Of a stretch of 52,883 nucleotides of DNA, positions 47,888 to 52,883 are shown one piece after another (the first letter of the stretch is position 1; each line of letters begins with the position of its first letter). A program made the position numbers and the translations under genes. Under the pieces are notes generated by a model. The model had not been told where the DNA came from. It did no database searches and saw only the letters and a program-made list of their open reading frames with translations. This stretch comes from Candidatus Latescibacterota bacterium. GTDB taxonomy: Bacteria; Latescibacterota; UBA2968; UBA8231. The stretch spans positions 1 through 52,883 of the forward strand of contig RKRN01000295.1 of assembly GCA_007571365.1 (NCBI GenBank), written 5' to 3'.

Positions 47888-47917
47888 AAGGGGAGGGGAA
47901 TCCATTCCCCTCCCCTT
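47888..47917 (-). terminator. Perfect hairpin terminator after the second CBM9-like gene
   Basis: AAGGGGAGGGGAAT (47888-47901) pairs exactly with 47904-47917 around a two-base loop. On the minus strand it is followed by ATTTTGTTTA. It lies 36 bases beyond the CBM9-like stop codon and resembles the palindrome at 523-556 in sequence style (G/A-rich arm) as well as position. Confidence 0.8.
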
Positions 47918-47952
47918 GTGAACGTACTTAAGACGAAGATGCTAGAGCCGGT

Positions 47953-48861
47953 TTAGAGCTCTTCACCAACCAGCGACTTGATTTGGCCCCAAGAGCTTCC
48001 CTCAACCGCCGTGACTGCTTCGATCGGCGTTAGGAAAACGTCGGGCATGCCGCCGCTATTCATAAACTGCTCAGCCATGCTGTACTGAGCCTGCCAGAAG
48101 AAACCATTCTCGCAGCATTCTTCAGAAAGCGGATCGTTGCCATTGGCGTTGAGACCTTCGTCGGCGTCGTCAATCGAGATCGACATGCCGATGGTCTGCT
48201 CGGCCGCCAGCGTCCAAACCGTGCTGGCATCCGGGCCGCCGCTGATCGAGATCGGGTCCATCAGCTCGGCACTGAACTCGTAGTAGTACTCTTGGCCTTG
48301 GTTGACGTGACCGGCCTCGACGAAGTCGGTGTGGGTCCACCAGAAGTTCAGCGCATCCTGCTCAAAGTTGCCCAGCGCACCGTTGTACATCTGGACGCGC
48401 GAGAACTGCTCGGAGAAGCTCAAGCACATCTGGTAGGCCGGCTGCAAGTCTTGGTCGTTGGGAGCCGAATACGGGCCGCCGCCTTGGTTGTCGGGATCGA
48501 AATGCACTTCGCAGTTATCGTCGCGGAAGGTGCAGGTGGGGTTTTTATCGACGATCAGGAAATCGTCGTGAACGTGAACCATGGCGTGAACGCGGTTGTT
48601 GGCGTCGCTCCAGCCGATGATCAGGTCGATGAACAGGTCATCGGCGTCGTCGGCACCGCCGGTCAGCGGATTCATGTCTTCAATGGTTACTTCAAAGCTG
48701 CGATCAACCCAAGCCCAGTCGGAGTTGTCGCCGTCAATGGTGGGCAGAGCGTTACTAGGGATGCCCACGGCGAAAAAGAGCGGTACTTCAGCCGGCTCCT
48801 GCGCGAAGGCAGCACCAGCGACGAGCAATACGCCTAGAGTCAAAGCTAGGACTTTGCGCAT
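47953..48861 (-). CDS. Secreted CBM9-like (DOMON-type) protein with a C-terminal SWGxxK tail, second copy
   Basis: The start at M-R-K-V-L is set by GAGGAG eight bases upstream and by the signal peptide that follows (ending A-F-A). The open frame upstream is non-coding leader. The 302-residue product shares with 587-1513 the motifs D-G-D-N-S-D-W-A-W, D-D-N-C-E-V-H-F-D-P-D and the final I-E-A-V-T-A-V-E-G-S-S-W-G-Q-I-K-S. It has several cysteines (C-T-F, D-N-C, E-E-C-C-E) that may form disulphides. The upstream 230 bases hold a TTGACA (49067-49062) without a convincing -10 box. A strong terminator follows, which suggests an abundant single-gene transcript. It is inferred to be a surface carbohydrate-binding protein. 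Confidence 0.83.
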   Translation of the reverse strand: MRKVLALTLGVLLVAGAAFAQEPAEVPLFFAVGIPSNALPTIDGDNSDWAWVDRSFEVTIEDMNPLTGGADDADDLFIDLIIGWSDANNRVHAMVHVHDDFLIVDKNPTCTFRDDNCEVHFDPDNQGGGPYSAPNDQDLQPAYQMCLSFSEQFSRVQMYNGALGNFEQDALNFWWTHTDFVEAGHVNQGQEYYYEFSAELMDPISISGGPDASTVWTLAAEQTIGMSISIDDADEGLNANGNDPLSEECCENGFFWQAQYSMAEQFMNSGGMPDVFLTPIEAVTAVEGSSWGQIKSLVGEEL

Positions 48862-49091
48862 TGTTAAATCCTCCTCAGATAGTTGGTGGTTGTTGGACGT
48901 AAAATAGTGAAAGGAAAAGACCCGCCGCATGGCTTCAATGGGCGGAGTTACGAGGTTGCTTAAAAGTGCAGCAGCGGTTGGGACTGCGAACCTCCTTTCA
49001 TCGGCGATTTTTTGCGGCATTCTCATATATAGTTGGGTAAGCAAATAAATATGTGCTTAGCTGTCAAGAATTTTCTGCCCGCCAATCCCCA

Positions 49092-51431
49092 TTAGTAGGC
49101 TACGGAAATGAGTGCTTGCGTTTTCTCGTCGCCCGCATCGCCCTCGACGAGGACTTCGAGTACGTACAGGCCTGGGGCCACCCGCTCACCATGGCTGTCG
49201 CGGCCATCCCAAACGAGCTTGTACAGGCCGGCGCGGCTGTCTTCGGCGCGGTCGTACAGCGGCCGGCCGGCGAGGTCGTATAGGCGCAACCGCAGGGGAC
49301 GCGGCGCCAGCACATTGACCAGCGCGATCTCCAGCGTCAGTTCGTCGTTGACCCCATCGCCGTTGGGGGTAATCGCCTTGGACGAGAAGGACGTATTGGC
49401 GAGTAATTCCCGAGAGATCGGCAAGCTGACGATGTTGGTATTGCTCTCGATCTGGTCGGTGGCGTCGCCCGGGTCCACGCGCTGCCGCACGCGCTCGCCT
49501 TGGCCGCTGTCCTGCAAAAAGACGTCAAAGCGCGTCGATTGCCTAAATACCGAGGATTGAAATTTTAGCTCAATGAGCTGATCGGTGCGGATGCGGTCGG
49601 GCAGATGGACGAGGAAACCGCTTGTGGTGGTGTCCATCTGTACGTCGAGTGTAGCTCCATTGCGCGAGATGCCGACAAAATGCACCGGAGCGTCCGACTC
49701 CACGGCGAGGCGGTCAAAGCCGACGGCATTTTCCGGCCGCAAGTAATAAGTAAACTCCGTCAGCATACCCGGCTGGGCCTGCTGCGGAGCAATTTCGCCG
49801 AGAACGCGGCCGGCGAGGGGCTGGGTAAAATTGACGGCCAAGTGGTCGAGAGAAGCTCCCACAGCCGGTGAATCCGAGGTCATGCGCACGTCGATTTCGA
49901 GGTAGCGGCGCGGCGAAGGCGAAAGAAAAGCCTCGCCCGAAAAGCTATAGACGCGGCTCCACGCACTCCAATCGCCGCCCGCAGCAAGGGTCGTGTCAAT
50001 GGGGCCCTTAAAACTGGGAATGAGCTTGTTGTACCTCCGCTCGGTAACTTCCTTGCCGTTTTTGTCGCGGTAGGTGTAGGTCTCCAAAATTTCATTGCCC
50101 GTGCGGGTGCGAATTTCGAGGCGCGTACCGGGCGGCTCGTCGCCGCTCCACTCCACCGAGTTGAGGTTTTTGCCGGCGCCCAAGTCGATTAGGGGCGAGC
50201 GGAAATCGACCTCCGACGGGAACCCCTCGCCAAAAATCTGAATCTCGTCGGTTTCCCCGCCCGCGCCGCAGCCGGGGACTCTATTGATGCCGCCCTCTTC
50301 GCCGAGCCGCTGCAGGGAATAGCAACTGGTATCCCAGTACTTCCACCAGATGCGCACAAAGCGCGTCGGCAGCAAATTGAAGTGGTGATCAACCAAGCCC
50401 TTGGAAGTCTGCTCCCCCGGCGAGGCCCCGGAAAAGTGCTTGGTCCACAGGCGAGTGCCATCGGGTGCAAGCGAGCCGTCCGAAGTCATAAACTCGTAAA
50501 AGCGAAAACCCCAACGCCGGCGCGAAACATAGTGCCTAGTGGTGATGCCGCCGCCAAAGCCGGAGCGCACCACCACGCCGCCGATAATCCGCGCTTGGTC
50601 AACCCAATAGACGGCACCCAAGTCGAGGACCATGTGGGCGAGAATGTCGCTGAGGCCACGCGAGGCCGTGCCAGCACGCCAACGCTCGTACAAGTCGCCG
50701 TCGAAGAGTGCTCTCGCCTTGCCTAAAGGCTGCGAGTCGTTGCTGGCGAGATTGATGTTGATATCGACGCCTCCGCCGCGCTCCAACAGCCCGAGGGCAA
50801 TGTTGTCGCCAATGGTCTCGACCTCGACTTCGGCGAGCTGGGCATCGGGCACGAGGAGTAGCGGCTCAAAGCGGATGAATTGGATTGGCTCTTCGTCAAT
50901 TTGCTCTATTTGGTACGTCACCCGATGGCGGCTGTTTTCCTTGATGCGCCCTTTGACGCGATAGACCAAGGAACCTTCAATAGGTGCGGCGATAAAGTCG
51001 GTTTCCGGCTCGCCGGTCGACAGCAGGAGGTCGAAAAGCTCAAAGGGCGGAGCCTCCGCGGCGAAGACCAAAGTGACGCTTTTGGCCGAGACTGCACGGC
51101 CTAAGTCGATTTCGATAAACCACTCGTCCGGATCGGCCGCTGGGTTGGGTGCCCAGCCGGTCGCCGGGTTGCCGTCGATGGCCAAACGGGCGGTGCTGAG
51201 GTTGGAACCCGCGTTGCGGATGCCGCCGCCGAACAGGTCCAAATCGCGGACGGCGTCGGTCCCCTTTTCGATTTTTGTGAGCTGGATCGCGCCGGACGGG
51301 GTCAATTCTACCACGCCTAAAGGCAGGTTCCATTGACGCCAATCGCGCACTGAGTCGTAGCGCAACTGATCGGCTGCTAGCGGATAGCTGCCGCCCAAAA
51401 TCAAGGCAGCAAGGGCTATGCGAAAATTCAT
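49092..51431 (-). CDS. Long-type secreted discoidin-like protein with PNGDG/FlgD-Ig-like C-terminus
   Basis: The 779-residue product has a signal peptide ending L-A-A-D. Its plan is Y-D-S-V-R-D-W-R-Q-W; a first discoidin-like module with A-I-D-G-N-P-A-T-G-W and I-E-I-D-L-G; a second with L-F-D-G-D-L-Y-E-R-W and L-D-L-G-A-V-Y-W-V-D; D-W-S-A-W-S-R-V-Y and S-P-S-P-R-R-Y-L-E-I; I-T-P-N-G-D-G-V-N-D; Y-D-L-A-G-R-P-L; and A-P-G-L-Y, ending I-S-V-A-Y. AGG lies six bases before the ATG. It is the first surface gene of locus 2, separated from the next by the CBM9-like gene, which has its own leader of 230 bases. Confidence 0.87.
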   Translation of the reverse strand: MNFRIALAALILGGSYPLAADQLRYDSVRDWRQWNLPLGVVELTPSGAIQLTKIEKGTDAVRDLDLFGGGIRNAGSNLSTARLAIDGNPATGWAPNPAADPDEWFIEIDLGRAVSAKSVTLVFAAEAPPFELFDLLLSTGEPETDFIAAPIEGSLVYRVKGRIKENSRHRVTYQIEQIDEEPIQFIRFEPLLLVPDAQLAEVEVETIGDNIALGLLERGGGVDININLASNDSQPLGKARALFDGDLYERWRAGTASRGLSDILAHMVLDLGAVYWVDQARIIGGVVVRSGFGGGITTRHYVSRRRWGFRFYEFMTSDGSLAPDGTRLWTKHFSGASPGEQTSKGLVDHHFNLLPTRFVRIWWKYWDTSCYSLQRLGEEGGINRVPGCGAGGETDEIQIFGEGFPSEVDFRSPLIDLGAGKNLNSVEWSGDEPPGTRLEIRTRTGNEILETYTYRDKNGKEVTERRYNKLIPSFKGPIDTTLAAGGDWSAWSRVYSFSGEAFLSPSPRRYLEIDVRMTSDSPAVGASLDHLAVNFTQPLAGRVLGEIAPQQAQPGMLTEFTYYLRPENAVGFDRLAVESDAPVHFVGISRNGATLDVQMDTTTSGFLVHLPDRIRTDQLIELKFQSSVFRQSTRFDVFLQDSGQGERVRQRVDPGDATDQIESNTNIVSLPISRELLANTSFSSKAITPNGDGVNDELTLEIALVNVLAPRPLRLRLYDLAGRPLYDRAEDSRAGLYKLVWDGRDSHGERVAPGLYVLEVLVEGDAGDEKTQALISVAY

Positions 51432-51490
51432 ACATACCTGCTTTCGCGCACGGACTGCAGAGGGAGTAATCGCTACTTAAACTTAAATAA

Positions 51491-51642
51491 CTGATGTTAC
51501 GCACTCTTATATATGGGTCTGACGCTTCCGGCCCCCTCGGTCGTCATTCCCGCGCAAGCGGGAATCCAGTCGGTGCTAGGGCTACAAACGGCCTTGCTGG
51601 ATGCCTGCTTTCGCCGGCATGACAAAAACGGCGTAACATCAG
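51491..51642. mobile_element. MITE-like 152-base element with terminal inverted repeats
   Basis: CTGATGTTACGC at 51491-51502 is the exact reverse complement of GCGTAACATCAG at 51631-51642, and TAA flanks both ends as a possible target duplication. Inside, 51542-51568 (GTCATTCCCGCGCAAGCGGG then AATCCAG) and 51597-51623 form a second, imperfect inverted repeat. The latter half contains GCTTTCGCCGGCATGAC. No reading frame is carried. The nested palindromes would fold into one long stem. Half-copies of the inner unit occur at 27601-27627. It fills most of the 330-base gap between genes. Confidence 0.65.
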
Positions 51643-51761
51643 TAATAATACCGGCGGCGCGGAACAAGGCAAATAGGCTGTCCGTAGGCTGGAGCGGAAT
51701 TGCTGCTCTATTTGTATTTTAGCTGTCTGATAGTCCGAACCGTCGCCAAAGGAGATGTTCT

Positions 51762-52673
51762 ATGATTGGTCGAATTGTCCTCGGTACGCTGATGGCCCTG
51801 CCGGTCTGCGCCCAGCACGAGCGAGTCGAGCGAACCGTGAATCTGCCCACGGGTTGGCCCACGGCCATGGTGCTAGTGCCGGCCGGGTTTTTCCCTCGGG
51901 GCATGGAAGGCGAAGCCTTTGACGAGCAGCCGGTGCGCGAAATTTATCTCGACGCGTACCTGATTGACAAATACGAGGTCACGGTGGCGCAATGGGGAGA
52001 GTACCAGCGCGACACCGGTGCGACGATCCCGGAGTGGACCTTGCAGAATACGGCCGCCCGGCAAAACCACCCCATCACGCTGGTGACGTGGTACGACGCG
52101 GCGGCCTTCTGCCAGTGGGCTGGCAAGCGATTGCCCACAGAGGCCGAATGGGAGCGCGCGGCGCGCTGCGACGACGGTCGCAAGTATCCTTGGGGCGACG
52201 GCCTTGATGCCTTGCGCGCCAATTACTTCCAGAGCGACGATCCGTTTGAGCGCGGCTTTGGGGCCATCCTCAGCACCAACCCCGTCGGTTTCTTCGACGG
52301 TTCCAATAGGGATGGCTACCAAACGCGCGACGGTTCCAGCCCCTTTGGAGCCTACGACATGGTGGGCAATGTTTTTGAGTGGACCAATGACTGGTATCAT
52401 CCGAGCTACTACGTCGTCGGCCCAGACATCAATCCCCAAGGCCCGGACGAGGGCGTGGTCAAGGCCGTGCGCGGCGGCTCGTACGCGATTGACGCCAGCC
52501 ACGTGCGGCCCTCCTACCGAGCGCGGGATGCACCCGATTTCAAAGGCCCAGATGTGGGATTCCGCTGCGCCGCCAGCGCCGACTTAGGCCCGGGGACGAT
52601 GCTGCGGCGCGAGACGTGGGGGGCGGTAAAGAGTGCTCGGCTCAGTTGGCCCAAAGGGGGGGATTATGAATAG
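51762..52673 (+). CDS. SUMF1/FGE-type sulfatase-modifying-factor-like protein with TWGxxK tail
   Basis: The 303-residue product has a short possible signal peptide (ending P-V-C-A). The domain that follows has the formylglycine-generating-enzyme fold landmarks: D-K-Y-E-V-T-V-A-Q-W, P-I-T-L-V-T-W-Y-D-A-A-A-F-C-Q-W-A-G-K-R-L-P-T-E-A-E-W-E (quoted as separate motifs L-V-T-W and R-L-P-T-E-A-E-W-E), Y-P-W-G-D, G-N-V-F-E-W-T-N-D-W-Y and R-G-G-S-Y. The cysteine pair of true FGE is not evident, so a different role is likely. AAAGGAG lies seven bases before the ATG. The end R-R-E-T-W-G-A-V-K-S matches the tail motif of the two CBM9-like proteins. The next gene starts inside its last codons. Confidence 0.85.
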   Translation: MIGRIVLGTLMALPVCAQHERVERTVNLPTGWPTAMVLVPAGFFPRGMEGEAFDEQPVREIYLDAYLIDKYEVTVAQWGEYQRDTGATIPEWTLQNTAARQNHPITLVTWYDAAAFCQWAGKRLPTEAEWERAARCDDGRKYPWGDGLDALRANYFQSDDPFERGFGAILSTNPVGFFDGSNRDGYQTRDGSSPFGAYDMVGNVFEWTNDWYHPSYYVVGPDINPQGPDEGVVKAVRGGSYAIDASHVRPSYRARDAPDFKGPDVGFRCAASADLGPGTMLRRETWGAVKSARLSWPKGGDYE

Positions 52674-52883
52674 ACAGAAGTATCTAGTAGCCGTCGTTGC
52701 GGGGCTGGCTTTGCTCGCCAGTGCCGCCAGCGCACCGGGGCAGGAAGACGACCTGCGGCAGCGCTTTGGTCTCCAACCGCTGCCGCCCGTGCCCTATCCC
52801 GAGAACAATTCCTACGACCCCAATCGAGTCGAACTGGGCCGCTTGCTGTTCTTTGACCCCATTCTCAGCGGCGAAAAGGACAC
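52666..52883 (+). CDS. MauG/cytochrome-c-peroxidase-like protein, N-terminal part only (runs off right edge)
   Basis: The visible 72 residues contain a signal peptide (V-A-V-V-A-G-L-A-L-L-A-S-A-A-S-A) and the conserved opening of the di-haem peroxidase/MauG family: N-R-V-E-L-G-R-L-L-F-F-D-P-I-L-S-G-E. The haem-binding C-x-x-C-H would come just past the edge. Its ATG overlaps the SUMF1-like gene by eight bases, and a G-rich run (AAAGGGGGGG) upstream serves as the Shine-Dalgarno site. It is expected to be periplasmic, reducing peroxide or oxidising a protein side chain. Confidence 0.8.
   Translation, partial: MNRQKYLVAVVAGLALLASAASAPGQEDDLRQRFGLQPLPPVPYPENNSYDPNRVELGRLLFFDPILSGEKD

Noticed and set aside
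48862-49044. N-terminal extension of the second CBM9-like frame
   Set aside because: The ribosome site and signal peptide fix the start at 48861; the extension is leader sequence.
49062-49067. TTGACA as a full promoter for the second CBM9-like gene
   Set aside because: No acceptable -10 box at 16-18 bases and no exact Bacteroidota-type TAnnTTTG; left as a note only.
1-52883. tRNA or rRNA genes and CRISPR arrays
   Set aside because: The intergenic gaps were read for cloverleaf-like, rRNA-like and regularly spaced repeat sequence; none was seen.

Overview
The window is GC-rich bacterial DNA from an uncultivated lineage. I infer a member of the FCB superphylum or a neighbour of it, most like Latescibacterota or Poribacteria metagenome bins. 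The inference rests on gene content: DUF6785-type and OPT-like membrane proteins, phytanoyl-CoA dioxygenase, CRTAC1/ASPIC-UnbV, Uma2, type-2 malate/lactate dehydrogenase, SUMF1-like and MauG-like proteins, and many exported proteins ending in a PNGDG/FlgD-Ig-like domain. No rRNA or marker gene is present to confirm it. I saw no tRNA and no CRISPR array.

Layout. 0-1.6 kb: a small leader gene coupled to a lipoprotein gene that leaves the window, then a CBM9-like secreted protein with its own promoter and terminator. 1.6-16 kb: surface-protein locus 1, with an outer-membrane-barrel-like protein carrying EF-hand-like loops, three large secreted discoidin-like/PNGDG proteins, and between them a decayed, lower-GC stretch holding an M6-type metalloprotease, two tandem copies of an unknown secreted protein, and several gene remnants. 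16-22.3 kb: a PhyH dioxygenase plus DUF6785 protein operon, and a sodium/solute symporter, 59-residue membrane protein and CRTAC1 operon. 22.3-24.9 kb: a plus-strand operon (Uma2 protein, haem-binding lipoprotein, Ldh dehydrogenase). 24.9-32.4 kb: a DUF4143 ATPase, a frameshifted antitoxin, a VapBC-like pair, an OPT-like plus DUF6785 transporter pair with a short leader gene, and a Phd/PIN pair. 32.4-51.4 kb: surface-protein locus 2, with a 1531-residue M28-like/FtsX fusion, a lipoprotein, a SurA-like lipoprotein chaperone, a second barrel-like protein, four more discoidin/PNGDG proteins and a second CBM9-like protein. 51.4-52.9 kb: a MITE-like repeat, then a SUMF1-like protein and the start of a MauG-like peroxidase.

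How the genes fit together (inference). The two large loci repeat one logic: 'short' (about 600-680 residue, one discoidin-like module) and 'long' (about 760-785 residue, two modules) secreted proteins sit next to a barrel-like protein. In locus 2 a periplasmic chaperone, a lipoprotein and an FtsX-type permease join them. All seven discoidin proteins end in the same way (PNGDG or PQGDA motif, FlgD-Ig-like fold, last residues V/L-A/V-Y). A separate set of six otherwise different exported or unknown proteins carries, or seems to carry, a second terminal signature, S/T-W/F-G-x-I/V/L-K. I read these as two C-terminal sorting or attachment signals feeding a cell-surface assembly that I cannot match to a named system. 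The transporter operons look like ordinary uptake functions of a heterotroph degrading organic matter.
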